From: Sphingomonas sp. BAUL-RG-20F-R05-02 | GTDB taxonomy: Bacteria > Pseudomonadota > Alphaproteobacteria > Sphingomonadales > Sphingomonadaceae | Direction: 5' to 3' | NCBI RefSeq assembly: GCF_022662305.1 | Contig: NZ_JAKNQH010000003.1 | Location: 369,390 to 433,389 of the forward strand | Length of the DNA stretch: 64,000 bases | Part shown: positions 15,302-24,539 of the stretch, piece after piece | Layout: every line of letters begins with the position of its first letter | Numbering within the stretch: the first letter of the stretch is position 1 | Notes under the pieces: generated by a model | Seen by the model: the letters and a program-made list of their open reading frames with translations, nothing else | Databases searched by the model: none | What the model was told of the DNA's origin: nothing | Translations under genes and position numbers: made by a program

Positions 15302-16033
15302 TTACGACGAAAGTGCCAGGTCCATGTCGGCCAGCGCGTTGTCGAGCAGGACGCGCATCGCATAGCCAGCGGACGCGGCGTTCTTGGCAATAATGGCATC
15401 CAGCACGGCTTCGTGATCGACGACTGGATCACGAGGCAGGCTCTGCTTGCGGTGCTTGAAGGTGGTGGTCCAGCTTACCGCTGCCCCGACCGAACTGGCG
15501 AGGCTTGCCAACGCAGCGTTATGGGTGGCGGCGAGGATTGCATTGTGAAAACGCTGGTCGGCGGCGCGCCCCGCAGCCGTCGACAGGCCATGCGCATGCA
15601 TCGCCGCAAGTGCGTGTGTCAGTTCAACCGCCTGAGCGTCCGTGCGACGCACGGCGGCGCGTTCTGCGGCGGCGGGTTCGATGATACCACGCAGCTCGAA
15701 CAGGTCGCGCACGAACGCGGGATCAGGCTCATCGCTGAACATCCAGGCGAGCAGTTCAGGATCTAGCAGATTCCATCGTGCACGCGGCGTCACGCGGGTT
15801 CCTGCCTTGGGGCGGCTTTCGATCAGCCCCTTGGCGGCAAGGATGCGTACCGCCTCGCGGTAGGCGGTACGCGATACGCGCAGCCGCCCCGCACTCTCGA
15901 TTTCGCCCTCGAACAAGGCGCCGGGTTCGTGCCGACCAGTCAGGATCGCGATGCCGATATCGCGCGCGATCGTCTGGTGGATGCGTAAGGCCGATTTCGG
16001 CGCGCCGGGCTCGTCAGCTTTGTGTCCGTCCAA
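15302..16033 (-). CDS. GntR/FadR-family transcriptional regulator (FCD domain)
   Basis: The protein has 243 aa from a TTG at 16033 behind a strong GGGAGG; the longer upstream frame runs into the dehydrogenase gene. The winged helix at about residues 12-75 (ARDIGIAILTGRHEPGALF, RVSRTAYREAVRILAAKGLIESRPKAGTRVTPR) is followed by an all-helical FCD ligand domain (LFELRGIIEPAAAERAA...DQRFHNAILAATHN...DHEAVLDAI). FCD regulators bind small acids or sugar-acid metals complexes and usually repress sugar-acid genes. It is last in the minus-strand sugar operon (22 bases after the dehydrogenase), so it probably represses the island, responding to an aldonate or a 2-keto-3-deoxy acid; the effector is inferred. 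Confidence 0.88.
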   Translation of the reverse strand: MDGHKADEPGAPKSALRIHQTIARDIGIAILTGRHEPGALFEGEIESAGRLRVSRTAYREAVRILAAKGLIESRPKAGTRVTPRARWNLLDPELLAWMFSDEPDPAFVRDLFELRGIIEPAAAERAAVRRTDAQAVELTHALAAMHAHGLSTAAGRAADQRFHNAILAATHNAALASLASSVGAAVSWTTTFKHRKQSLPRDPVVDHEAVLDAIIAKNAASAGYAMRVLLDNALADMDLALSS

Positions 16034-16055
16034 GCGCGCCTCCCGATCCCCGGCC

Positions 16056-16982
16056 TCAGTCGTGGAACGCCTCCGTCGCGGCGTGGCGGCCGCACAGGAA
16101 TGCATCGGCGACGAGTTGCAGCGGCGCGAGATCGACGTCGATCTCGTTGCGACCCGCGATGTCGACGAAACGTCGGTACATCGCCGGATATTCTTCTTCT
16201 GCATCCGCTTGTTGTTCTTCGTCACCAAGGAACCAGCGGTTGCCGCCCTCGGCAAGCCGCAGCGTGCCCGCCTCGGTCTCAACAACGATATCCCACGTCT
16301 GCGGCCCGGTCTGGCGCCAGTCAAATACGGTGTCGATCGGCGCGCCCGATCCGGTCCGCATCGTCAGCGTGGCACCGATCGGCGCCTCGCAGTTGGACGG
16401 AACCTCGAGGTTGGCGCTGAGCAGCGATACCCGATCCGGCACGATCTCGGTTAAAATCGACAGCGCGTTGATGCCGGGATCGAACACGCCGAAGCCGCCC
16501 GCCTGCCAGATCCACGGCTGGCCGGGGTGCCAGTGACGAACGTCTTCCTTCCACGCGATATCGATGCGGCGGATCGTCGTCTGCGCGATCCAGTCGCGCG
16601 CGGCCGCGACGGCGGCGGCGTAGCGCGAATGCCAGCTCGCGAACAGGCTGACGCTCTGCTTGCGAGCAAGCGCGATCAGCGCCTCGACCTCGGATACGGT
16701 CGCGCCCGGTGGCTTTTCGAGGAAGACGTGCTTGCCCGCAGTGATCGCGGTCACCGCCGCCTCGAACCGCGCCTGCGGCGGCTGGCACAATACGATCGCA
16801 TCAAGTTCGGGCGAACCCGCCAGCATCGCGCCAAGATCGGCGTAGTTGGCGACGCCTTCACCCTTGGCGTTGCGGCTGGCGACCGCGACGAGATCGATCC
16901 CGTCCGTCCTGGCGATCGCAGGGAGATGCTGGTCGCGCGCGATCTTGCCAAGTCCGACGAGGCCGAGTTTCAGCCCACTCAC
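16056..16982 (-). CDS. Aldose 1-dehydrogenase, Gfo/Idh/MocA family (L-arabinose / D-galactose type)
   Basis: The protein has 308 aa; the GTG at 16982 overlaps the previous stop (GTGA). The N-terminal Rossmann fold is GLVGLGKIARDQHLPAI. Then come EKPPGA, which carries the family's catalytic EKP lysine, and WKEDVRHWHPGQ and GGFGVFDPGINALS. All closely follow the Azospirillum L-arabinose 1-dehydrogenase and Pseudomonas D-galactose 1-dehydrogenase, which accept both sugars because these share C1-C4 stereochemistry. It oxidises the aldose to the 1,4- or 1,5-lactone with NAD(P)+ in the cytoplasm. It works ahead of the SMP-30 lactonase at 22777. Which sugar is preferred cannot be read here. Confidence 0.87.
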   Translation of the reverse strand: MSGLKLGLVGLGKIARDQHLPAIARTDGIDLVAVASRNAKGEGVANYADLGAMLAGSPELDAIVLCQPPQARFEAAVTAITAGKHVFLEKPPGATVSEVEALIALARKQSVSLFASWHSRYAAAVAAARDWIAQTTIRRIDIAWKEDVRHWHPGQPWIWQAGGFGVFDPGINALSILTEIVPDRVSLLSANLEVPSNCEAPIGATLTMRTGSGAPIDTVFDWRQTGPQTWDIVVETEAGTLRLAEGGNRWFLGDEEQQADAEEEYPAMYRRFVDIAGRNEIDVDLAPLQLVADAFLCGRHAATEAFHD

Positions 16983-17950
16983 AGGCTGCGAACCTTGGCC
17001 ATGCCGGCATCCGTCGCTTGCGCGAGCGGGTTGCGCACCGGCAGCAGGAAGGCGTCGGCCTCGACTTCAAACACATCGCCGATCTGCGTGCGCACGCCGT
17101 CCGAGAAGGACAGGGTGGCGGTGCCGAAGAAATGCACGTGCAGATCGCCGGGGCGCAGGAAGCCGTCGTATTTGAAGTGATGATGTTCGAGGTTGGCGAG
17201 GCTATGCGACATGTTCGCCTCACCCGATACGAACGGTTTCTCCCACAGCACCTCGCCGCCCCGAACGATACGGCTGGTGCCGCGAACGTCTTCAGGCAGA
17301 TCGCCGAGCCGCAGTTCGGGGCCGAGAGCCGCTTGCCGCAGTTTGGAGTGGGCGAGCCACAGATAATTGCCGCGTTCGGTGACGTGATCGGAGAACTCGT
17401 TGCCGAGCGCGAAGCCGAGCCGAACCGGTGCGCCATCGGCGTCGATCAGGTAGATGCCGGCGATCTCAGGCTCCTCGCCGCCATCCTCGGCGAACTTGGG
17501 CATGGTGAGCGGTACACCCGGATCGACCAGGATCGCGCCGTCGCCCTTGTAGAACCACTCCGGCTGCGCGCCGATGCCGCCATCAGCGGGCTTGCCGCCT
17601 TCGACGCCCATCAGGAACATCTTCATCGAATCGGTCTGCGCGTCGGCGGCCTTGGCGTGCATCTTGTCGCGGCCTTCCGCCGAGCCGAGATGCGTCAGGC
17701 CGGTGCCGCTGACCAGCGTGTGCGCCGGGTCGGCATGGTCGATCGGCGAGAGCAGCTTCACGCCGCCAAGATCCACCGACTCGCCCAGCGCGGCTTCGGC
17801 GGCTGCGGCGAGGCTGGTGCCTGCCGCAATCGCCCGCTGCGCCAGTTCCAGCGTGGTCGTCACGCCGGTGACGCGCCGCGCCGCGCCGCGCTCGTCGAGC
17901 GCGGCGACACCGCGCGCGCCATCGTCGAACTGGACGAGCGAGCGGATCAT
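16979..17950 (-). CDS. AraD1/GguC-family protein, FAH fold (candidate 2-keto-3-deoxy-L-arabonate dehydratase)
   Basis: The protein has 323 aa from the ATG at 17950, which overlaps the upstream dehydrogenase stop (ATGA). The C-terminal two thirds show the fumarylacetoacetate-hydrolase fold (GTGLTHLGSAEGRDKMH, ALGNEFSDHVTER, GEANMSHSLANLEHHHFKYDGFLRPGDLHVHFFGTATLSF), typical of GguC/AraD1 proteins. Relatives such as Caulobacter XylX dehydrate 2-keto-3-deoxypentonates to 2-oxoglutarate semialdehyde. The gene lies directly between the aldose dehydrogenase and the semialdehyde dehydrogenase, and no DapA-type dehydratase is present. The dehydratase role is therefore inferred from context and fold. 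Confidence 0.8.
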   Translation of the reverse strand: MIRSLVQFDDGARGVAALDERGAARRVTGVTTTLELAQRAIAAGTSLAAAAEAALGESVDLGGVKLLSPIDHADPAHTLVSGTGLTHLGSAEGRDKMHAKAADAQTDSMKMFLMGVEGGKPADGGIGAQPEWFYKGDGAILVDPGVPLTMPKFAEDGGEEPEIAGIYLIDADGAPVRLGFALGNEFSDHVTERGNYLWLAHSKLRQAALGPELRLGDLPEDVRGTSRIVRGGEVLWEKPFVSGEANMSHSLANLEHHHFKYDGFLRPGDLHVHFFGTATLSFSDGVRTQIGDVFEVEADAFLLPVRNPLAQATDAGMAKVRSL

Positions 17951-19524
17951 TTGCCCAGTTCCAGCACGCCGTTGGTGCGGCGCGCGATGCCCCACGGGTT
18001 CGCCGCCTGAAGTGCTGGCGGCAGCAGCGTGTCAGGCGTGTCCTGATAGCAGACCGGGCGTAGGAAACGCGCCATCGCCAGCGTGCCGACCGAGGTGCTG
18101 CGCCCATCCGAAGTCGCCGGGAACGGGCCGCCATGCACCATCGCATGGCTGACCTCGACGCCGGTCGGCCAGCCGTTGAACAGGATACGACCGACCTTGG
18201 ACTGGAGCACCGGCAGCAGTTCGCCGGCCGCCGCCTCGTCGCCGTCACCGCTCTGGATCGTCGCGGTGAGCTGGCCTTCGAGCTTGGCGATCACCGTCTT
18301 GATCTCAGCGATGTCCTTGCACCGTACGAGGATCGAGGACGATCCGAATACTTCATGGCTCAGCGCCTCGTCGGCGGTGAACTTGGTCGCGTCCGTGGTG
18401 AACAGCGCGCCGACCGCCTGGTTGACGCCATCGCCGACGCAGCCGCGCGCTACGGTGATGACGGCGGCGTGGCTCGCCAGTTCCTCAACACCGCGCTCGA
18501 AGCTGGCGTGGATGCCGGGGGTGAGCATGACGGCGGGCTGTGCCGCAGTCAGCGCCTTCGCCGCCGAGGCGACGAACGTGTCGAGGTCAGGTCCGTCGAT
18601 GGCGATGACGAGGCCGGGGTTGGTGCAGAACTGGCCTGCACCCATCGTCAGCGAACCGACGAACGCCGGACCCATCGCGTCCGCCCGCGCGGCAAGCGCG
18701 CCGGGCAGCAGCACGACCGGATTGATGCTCGACATTTCGGCATAGACCGGAATCGGCTCTGCACGCTGCGCGGCGATCTTCATCAGCGCGAGGCCACCGC
18801 CGCGCGAACCAGTGAAGCCGACCGCCTTGATGACCGGATCGGACACGAGCGCACCGCCGAGTTCGTTCGACGTGCCGGGCAGATAGGAAAACACGCCCTC
18901 GGGCAGGCCACACGAAGCAACCGCCTGCTGGATCGCACGCGCGACCAGTTCGCCGGTGCCGGGGTGCGCGGCATGGCCCTTGACCACGACCGGGCAACCC
19001 GCCGCGAACGCCGCCGCCGTGTCACCGCCCGCGACCGAGAAGGCGAGCGGGAAGTTCGACGCGCCGAACACCGCCACCGGTCCAAGTGCGACGTTGACGC
19101 GGCGCAAGTCGGCGCGCGGCAGCGGCGCACGGTCCGGCATGGCCGGATCGATCGTCGCGTCGAGCCACAGGCCGGCGCGGACTTCGGCGGCAAACATCTT
19201 CAACTGGCCGACGGTGCGACCGGTTTCGCCCTGAAGCCGCGCGAGCGGCAGCGCCGTCTCCGCGTTGGCGGTCGCGACGAGATCGTCCTTCAGCGCGAGG
19301 ATGTTGTCGGCAACGGTCTCGATGAAGGTCGCGCGCGCGTCGAGCGAGGTGGTCGAGAACACCTCGAACGCTGCGGCGGCGAGCGCGGTGGCCTTGGCGA
19401 CCTCGGCCGGGCCGGCGTTGCTGAACGCGACGTCGCCGGCCGCGCCGGTCGTCGGGTTTACGGCAGTGAAGGTGTCGGCGGCGCGGGTTTCGCCCGCGCC
19501 GATCAGAATTGCACCGTTGTACAT
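17947..19524 (-). CDS. 2,5-dioxovalerate (alpha-ketoglutaric semialdehyde) dehydrogenase
   Basis: The protein has 525 aa from the ATG at 19524 with GGGAG 7 bases upstream; an earlier in-frame ATG lacks this. It belongs to the aldehyde dehydrogenase superfamily of the long KGSADH type. Visible landmarks are VFGASNFPLAFSVAGGDTA (cofactor site), VVVKGHAAHPGT (Lys), EMSSINPVVLLPG (general-base Glu) and GAGQFCTNPGL (catalytic Cys). It oxidises 2-oxoglutarate semialdehyde to 2-oxoglutarate with NAD(P)+, the last Weimberg-pathway step. It is coupled to the following gene by an ATGA overlap. It could also serve hydroxyproline or glucarate breakdown, but neighbours favour pentose oxidation. Confidence 0.9.
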   Translation of the reverse strand: MYNGAILIGAGETRAADTFTAVNPTTGAAGDVAFSNAGPAEVAKATALAAAAFEVFSTTSLDARATFIETVADNILALKDDLVATANAETALPLARLQGETGRTVGQLKMFAAEVRAGLWLDATIDPAMPDRAPLPRADLRRVNVALGPVAVFGASNFPLAFSVAGGDTAAAFAAGCPVVVKGHAAHPGTGELVARAIQQAVASCGLPEGVFSYLPGTSNELGGALVSDPVIKAVGFTGSRGGGLALMKIAAQRAEPIPVYAEMSSINPVVLLPGALAARADAMGPAFVGSLTMGAGQFCTNPGLVIAIDGPDLDTFVASAAKALTAAQPAVMLTPGIHASFERGVEELASHAAVITVARGCVGDGVNQAVGALFTTDATKFTADEALSHEVFGSSSILVRCKDIAEIKTVIAKLEGQLTATIQSGDGDEAAAGELLPVLQSKVGRILFNGWPTGVEVSHAMVHGGPFPATSDGRSTSVGTLAMARFLRPVCYQDTPDTLLPPALQAANPWGIARRTNGVLELGK

Positions 19525-19589
19525 AAAGTCTCCCATTTCAGGGTGGGAAGGCAGCAAATGCCGGCTTCGAGGGATGTCGCGTGTAGGAC

Positions 19590-21383
19590 TTAGTGGCTGT
19601 CGCGCGGCAGGCCACGCGTCTGTGCGATGCGCTGGTACTTTTCCGAGCCTTCCAGAATCGCGCCGGTGTCCAACTGGCCGACCACCGCACGCTGCATCTC
19701 CTGCCAGGGCGTCTGCGAGGCCGGATAGGCATAGCCGCCCGCGTCGACCAGCGCCTGCCGGCGTTCGGCCAATTCGGCGTCGGATATGACGATGTCAGCG
19801 GTGCCCTTGCCAAGATCGATGCGAACGCGGTCACCGGTACGGATCAGGGCAAGACCGCCCATCGCCGCTGCTTCGGGCGATGCGTTGAGGATCGAAGGAC
19901 TGCCGGACGTACCCGACTGCCGACCGTCACCGATGCACGGCAGCGCGTGAACACCCTCGGTGATGAGGTATGCGGGCGGTCGCATGTTGACCACTTCTGC
20001 CGCGCCGGGATAGCCGATCGGGCCGGCACCGCGCATGAACAACAAGGTTTCAGACGTGATGCCGAGCGCCGGATCGTCGATATTGTGATGATAATCCTCA
20101 GGCCCGTCGAACACCACCGCCGGACCTTCGAACGCCTCTAGATCGTTCGGGTTGGACAGGTAACGGTCGCGGAACTCGGGCGAGATCACGCTGGTCTTCA
20201 TGATCGCCGAGGTGAACAGGTTGCCGCGCAGGACAATGAAGCCGGCCTCCTCGACGAGTGGTGTCTCGAACGGGCGGATCACCTTCTCGTCCTCGATAAC
20301 GGCGTCGCGGCAATTATCGCCCATCGACTTGCCATTGACGGTCATCGCACCCTCGTGAATCAGCCCGTGCTTCATGAGCTGCGCGGTCACGGCGGGAACA
20401 CCGCCGGCGCGATAGTAATCCTCACCGAGATATTCGCCGGCGGGCTGAAGATTGACCAGCAACGGCACCTTGTGGCCCTTCTCCTGCCAGGTATCGATCG
20501 GCAGATCGACGCCGACATGACGGGCAATCGCGGCAAGGTGGATGGGGGCATTGGTCGAGCCGCCGATCGCCGAATTCACAACGATGGCGTTCTCGAACGA
20601 CTCGCGGGTGAGGATGTCGGAGGGCTTGAGGTCCTCCGCTACCATCTCAACAATGCGCTTACCGGTGATGTAGGCCACTTCCTGACGGTCGCGATACGGC
20701 GCCGGGATCGCCGCCGAACCTGGCAGCGACATGCCAAGCGCCTCGGCCAGCGAGTTCATCGTCGTCGCCGTGCCCATCGTGTTGCAATAGCCGGTCGACG
20801 GCGCGGACGATGCGACGAGGCGGATGAACTCGGCGTTGTCGATCTCGCCAGCGGCGAGCATCTGGCGCGCCTTCCAGACGATCGTGCCCGAGCCGGTGCG
20901 CTCGCCCTTGTGCCAGCCGTTGAGCATCGGCCCGACCGACAGCGCGATCGCCGGAATGTTCACGGTCGCCGCCGCCATCAGGCAGGCCGGCGTCGTCTTG
21001 TCGCAGCCGATCGTCAGCACGACACCGTCGAGCGGGTAGCCGTACAGCAGTTCGACCAGCCCGAGGTACGACAGGTTACGGTCGAGCCCGGCGGTCGGAC
21101 GCTTGCCGGTCTCCTGGATCGGATGGACCGGAAATTCCATGGCGATGCCGCCCATCTCGCGAATACCCTCGCGCACGCGCTCGGCCAGCACGAGGTGATG
21201 GCGGTTGCAGGGGCTGAGGTCCGAGCCGGTCTGCGCGATACCGATGATCGGCTTGCCCGATTGCAGCTCTTCCAGACTGAGCCCGAAGTTCAGATAGCGC
21301 TCAAGGTAGAGCGCGGTCATGTCGATGTTGTCCGGGTTGTCGAACCAGGCGCGGCTGCGGAGTTTGGGTGGCGTGTTGCTCAT
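19590..21383 (-). CDS. IlvD/Edd-family aldonate dehydratase (L-arabonate / D-xylonate / galactonate type)
   Basis: The protein has 597 aa, typical for sugar-acid members and longer than most IlvD. Fe-S ligand motifs are visible: [17 protein letters not shown] and [13 protein letters not shown]. The sequence strongly resembles Caulobacter XylD ([21 protein letters not shown]...). It removes water from the aldonate to give the 2-keto-3-deoxy acid. It is first in the minus-strand operon, 65 bases ahead of the semialdehyde dehydrogenase. Since no separate galactonate dehydratase of the enolase type is present, this enzyme may serve both arabonate and galactonate, an inference. It is not the biosynthetic dihydroxy-acid dehydratase. 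Confidence 0.88.
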   Translation of the reverse strand: MSNTPPKLRSRAWFDNPDNIDMTALYLERYLNFGLSLEELQSGKPIIGIAQTGSDLSPCNRHHLVLAERVREGIREMGGIAMEFPVHPIQETGKRPTAGLDRNLSYLGLVELLYGYPLDGVVLTIGCDKTTPACLMAAATVNIPAIALSVGPMLNGWHKGERTGSGTIVWKARQMLAAGEIDNAEFIRLVASSAPSTGYCNTMGTATTMNSLAEALGMSLPGSAAIPAPYRDRQEVAYITGKRIVEMVAEDLKPSDILTRESFENAIVVNSAIGGSTNAPIHLAAIARHVGVDLPIDTWQEKGHKVPLLVNLQPAGEYLGEDYYRAGGVPAVTAQLMKHGLIHEGAMTVNGKSMGDNCRDAVIEDEKVIRPFETPLVEEAGFIVLRGNLFTSAIMKTSVISPEFRDRYLSNPNDLEAFEGPAVVFDGPEDYHHNIDDPALGITSETLLFMRGAGPIGYPGAAEVVNMRPPAYLITEGVHALPCIGDGRQSGTSGSPSILNASPEAAAMGGLALIRTGDRVRIDLGKGTADIVISDAELAERRQALVDAGGYAYPASQTPWQEMQRAVVGQLDTGAILEGSEKYQRIAQTRGLPRDSH

Positions 21384-21478
21384 GGCTTATCCCGTGGCGA
21401 AAGGCGCCGATCGCATTGACGGCTGTAGACGCGGGATATACTCATACAATTACAGAATCAATCAGCACGTGAGGGTGT
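21384..21478 (+). promoter_or_regulatory. Divergent control region of the sugar island
   Basis: On the plus strand TTGACG (21416-21421) and TATACT (21437-21442) are spaced by 15 bases, a slightly short sigma-70 layout. Right behind them is an AT-rich stretch (CTCATACAATTACAG, 21441-21455), unusual in this GC-rich DNA and a plausible operator for the GntR-type regulator. No clean palindrome could be confirmed. Confidence 0.4.
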
Positions 21479-22780
21479 GTGGCAGGTCCAATCATGAATT
21501 CGGGAGGGGGCGCCACGGCGACTGCCTCGGGTGGCGGCCGGTCTTACGGCCCGGCGCTGACGTTGCTCGCCACATTGTTCTTCATGTGGGGCTTCATCAC
21601 CGTCATCAACAACACGCTGCTGCCGCATCTGCGCGCCGTGTTCGATCTGAGCTACCTCCAGACCACGCTGATCGAATCGGTGTGGTTCATCGCCTATTTC
21701 TTCGCATCGATCCCGTCGGCCAAGCTGATCGAGCGGATCGGCTATCAGAAGTCGCTCGTCACGGGCTTGGCCATCATGGCGGCGGGCGCGCTCGGCATGA
21801 TCCTCGCCGCATCGATCCCGTCATATGGCGTGACGCTGGTCATGCTGTTCGTGATCGCCAGCGGCATCACCTTGTTGCAGGTCGCCGCCAATCCATACGT
21901 CGCGGTGATCGGCTCGCCCGAGACGGCGTCGTCGCGGCTCAATCTCGTGCAGGCGATGAACTCGGCCGGCACGATGCTGGCGCCGGCGTTTGGCGCATAC
22001 CTGATCCTCGGGCGCTCGGTCAGCGGCACCGCCAAGGCGGGGCGTATCCTCACCCCGGCGGAACGGCTTGCCGATGCGCATTCGGTGGTGCTGCCATATC
22101 TGCTCGTCGCGGCCGTGCTGGTTGTGCTGGCGGTGGTGATCGCACGCTTCCCGCTGCCGGTCATCGGCCAGAACGCGACCAGCCGCGTCGCTGCGGAAGA
22201 GCGCAAGCATCTGTCGCTGTGGAAGCACCGCGCGCTGGTGCTCGGCATCCCGACGATGGTCGCCTATCTCCTCGCCGAGATCGGTGTCGCCAATCTGTTC
22301 GTGAACTTCGTCAGCCAGCCGAACATCGCCGATCTGACGCATGAGCAGGCGGGTCAGTATCTGACGCTGCTGTGGGGCGGGATGATGGTCGGCCGCTTCG
22401 CCGGCTCCGCGATCATGCAGAAGTTCCGCGCCGAAAACGTGCTGGCGGTGTTCGCCGGTTTCGCACTGCTGGTCATGCTCGTCGTGCTCGGTACAACCGG
22501 GCATGTCGCGATGTGGGCGCTGATCGCGGTTGGGCTGTTCCACTCGATCATGTTCCCGACGATCTTCACGCTGGCGATCCGTGGGCTTGGCCCTTTGACC
22601 GAAGAGGGTTCGGGCCTGATGATCATGGCGATCGCGGGTGGCGCGCTGGTGTTCGTGCAGGGCATTCTGGCCGATACCTACGGCCTGCAATCGTCGTTCA
22701 TCCTGACAGCCGTGTGTGAGGTCGTGGTGCTGGCTTATGCGCTATGGGGCTGCCGCTCCGCCGTGGCGGTTGCCAAATGA
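21479..22780 (+). CDS. FucP/GluP-type sugar:proton symporter (MFS)
   Basis: The protein has 433 aa from the GTG at 21479 (GAGG 4 bases before); the ATG at 21494 is an alternative. About 12 membrane segments. The family marks LFFMWGFITVINNTLLPHL and LLQVAANPYVAVIGSPETASSRLNLVQAMNSAGT match the fucose/glucose/galactose transporters FucP and GluP. It imports free sugar across the inner membrane for oxidation by the island's dehydrogenase. It heads the plus-strand operon; its stop overlaps the next start (ATGA). Confidence 0.9.
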   Translation: MAGPIMNSGGGATATASGGGRSYGPALTLLATLFFMWGFITVINNTLLPHLRAVFDLSYLQTTLIESVWFIAYFFASIPSAKLIERIGYQKSLVTGLAIMAAGALGMILAASIPSYGVTLVMLFVIASGITLLQVAANPYVAVIGSPETASSRLNLVQAMNSAGTMLAPAFGAYLILGRSVSGTAKAGRILTPAERLADAHSVVLPYLLVAAVLVVLAVVIARFPLPVIGQNATSRVAAEERKHLSLWKHRALVLGIPTMVAYLLAEIGVANLFVNFVSQPNIADLTHEQAGQYLTLLWGGMMVGRFAGSAIMQKFRAENVLAVFAGFALLVMLVVLGTTGHVAMWALIAVGLFHSIMFPTIFTLAIRGLGPLTEEGSGLMIMAIAGGALVFVQGILADTYGLQSSFILTAVCEVVVLAYALWGCRSAVAVAK

Positions 22781-23652
22781 CGGCGGCGATCGAACCCCGG
22801 CTGGTGTGGCCGGTCGCAGCCACGCTGGGCGAAGGGCCTGCATGGATCGGGCGCGAGAACGCGCTGTGGTTCGTCGACATCAAAGGCGGCAGGGTCCACC
22901 GCTACGATCCCGCGACGGATGAACGGCAGTCGTTCGAGGTTGGCGGCATGCCCAGTTTCCTCGTTCCGGCCGAGGGCGGCAGACTGTTGGTGGGCTCGGT
23001 CGACGGACTGTATCTGCTCGAAGACGGCAAGCTGACCGGGCCGGTCGCGAAGATCGACATGCCTGCGCACAACCGCACCAACGATGCCACCGTCGATCCA
23101 TCGGGCCGGCTGTGGGTCGGCACCATGGACAATGAGGAAGAAGCGCTTACCGGCGCGATCCACGTGTTCGATGCTGTCGATCTGCGGCCGGTCGGTGGCG
23201 ATTGCGTCATCACCAACGGCCCGGCGATTTCCGCCGATGGCGGCACGATCTACCACGTCGATACGCTTGGCCGCACGATCTACCGCTGCGATATTTCCAG
23301 CGAGACCAGTCTGGCAAAAGGCGAGGTGTTCGTTACCATCGCCGAGAAGGACGGCCACCCGGACGGCGTGACGCTTGATTCCGAAGGGTGCCTGTGGGTC
23401 GGCCTGTGGGGTGGCTGGCAGGTGCGGCGGTACGCGCCGGACGGCACGTTGCTCGCAATTGTGGCGATGCCCTGCGCGAACTGCACAAAGGTCGCGTTCG
23501 GCGGCCCGGACCTGCGCACTGGCTACGTGACCACCGCACGCAAAGGCTTGTCGGAGGCGGAACTGAACGGCCAGCCGCTTGCCGGCGGCTTGTTCGCGTT
23601 CGACGCGCCGGCGCCCGGCGTGGCGCTGCCCGAGATGCGCTTGCCGGCGTGA
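22777..23652 (+). CDS. SMP-30/gluconolactonase-family sugar lactonase
   Basis: The protein has 291 aa; its ATG overlaps the transporter stop. It has a six-bladed propeller pattern with metal-site marks: LGEGPAWI (Glu), NRTNDATVDPSGRLWVGTMDNEE (Asn/Asp) and HPDGVTLDSEGCLWVGLWGG (Asp). It hydrolyses the aldonolactone made by the 1-dehydrogenase to the free aldonate and needs a divalent metal. Regucalcin-like proteins share the fold, but operon context makes arabino-/galactonolactone the likely substrate. No signal peptide; cytosolic. Confidence 0.88.
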   Translation: MTAAIEPRLVWPVAATLGEGPAWIGRENALWFVDIKGGRVHRYDPATDERQSFEVGGMPSFLVPAEGGRLLVGSVDGLYLLEDGKLTGPVAKIDMPAHNRTNDATVDPSGRLWVGTMDNEEEALTGAIHVFDAVDLRPVGGDCVITNGPAISADGGTIYHVDTLGRTIYRCDISSETSLAKGEVFVTIAEKDGHPDGVTLDSEGCLWVGLWGGWQVRRYAPDGTLLAIVAMPCANCTKVAFGGPDLRTGYVTTARKGLSEAELNGQPLAGGLFAFDAPAPGVALPEMRLPA

Positions 23653-24530
23653 GCGGGTATCGCGTTCTCGGCGACTGGGGCACGACCCGGCTGCGGCTGT
23701 TCCGGATCGAAGACGGCGCGGTGACCGACCGCGTCTACGGTGACGGGATCGGCACACCCGGGATTGTGCCCGAGGCGGTGCTACGTGCTGCGCTTGCCAG
23801 CTGGGCGGGCGAGGGTTCGCCCGAAACGATCCGACTGTGCGGCATGGTCGGCGCGCGCGACGGTTGGCGTGAGGTACCCTATGCCGATTGCCCCGCCACT
23901 CGCGACGCGTGGCTGGCTGCGGCGACCGCGCTGACGCTCGACGGTGTGCCGGTCGAGATCATGGCCGGGCTTGCCTGTGTCGATGCCGAAGGCGTGCCGG
24001 ACGTGATGCGCGGCGAGGAAACGCAACTCTACGGCGCGCTGGCGCTCGCGCCCGACCTCGCGGGCGGTCGGCACATCGTCGTCCTGCCCGGCACACACAG
24101 TAAATGGGCGGTGATCGAGGATGGCGCGATCACCGGCGTCCGCACCATCCTGACCGGTGAGGTATTCGCGCTGCTGCGCCAGCATTCCACACTTGCGCGT
24201 GGCATGGCGGCTGGTGATGCCGGTGCGGAGGCGGAGGGTTTCGCCGCCGGTCTCGTCCGCGCTGAGCGCGGCGTCCTGAGTAGTCTGTTCGGTGCGCGCG
24301 CCATGCAGTTGCGGGGCGGCAAGACGCCCGACTGGGCGTTGGGCTATCTATCCGGTCTCGTCATCGGTGGCGAGATCGCGGAGATGCGCGCCACGCTGGC
24401 GAACACGAGCGATGTGACGATCATCGGCGATCCGCGTCTCGCCGACCTATATACACAGGCGTTCGCGCGGAATGGCATCGCGGTGCAGCGCCTCGACGGC
24501 GATGCCTGCGTGCTTGCCGGACTGTCATAA
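23649..24530 (+). CDS. dgoK: 2-dehydro-3-deoxygalactonokinase
   Basis: The protein has 293 aa from a GTG at 23649 that overlaps the lactonase stop (GTGA). DgoK features are the N-terminal DWGTTRLRLFR phosphate-binding motif, GMVGARDGWREVPYADCPA, VMRGEETQL and LPGTHSKWAVIEDG, then GYLSGLVIGGEI and ATP-site glycine turns in VTIIGDPRLADLY. It phosphorylates 2-keto-3-deoxy-D-galactonate with ATP to the 6-phosphate. It is followed after 9 bases by the aldolase gene that uses its product. This is the De Ley-Doudoroff branch of the island. Confidence 0.92.
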   Translation: MSGYRVLGDWGTTRLRLFRIEDGAVTDRVYGDGIGTPGIVPEAVLRAALASWAGEGSPETIRLCGMVGARDGWREVPYADCPATRDAWLAAATALTLDGVPVEIMAGLACVDAEGVPDVMRGEETQLYGALALAPDLAGGRHIVVLPGTHSKWAVIEDGAITGVRTILTGEVFALLRQHSTLARGMAAGDAGAEAEGFAAGLVRAERGVLSSLFGARAMQLRGGKTPDWALGYLSGLVIGGEIAEMRATLANTSDVTIIGDPRLADLYTQAFARNGIAVQRLDGDACVLAGLS

Positions 24531-24539
24531 GGAGGTTTC

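Noticed and set aside
18133..19593. 486-codon plus-strand frame opposite the semialdehyde dehydrogenase
   Set aside because: Entirely inside the antisense of a clear aldehyde dehydrogenase; Arg-rich and without motifs.
20355..21419. 354-codon plus-strand frame opposite the dehydratase
   Set aside because: Shadow of the IlvD/Edd gene; composition rich in Arg, His and Asp typical of the complementary frame in GC-rich DNA.
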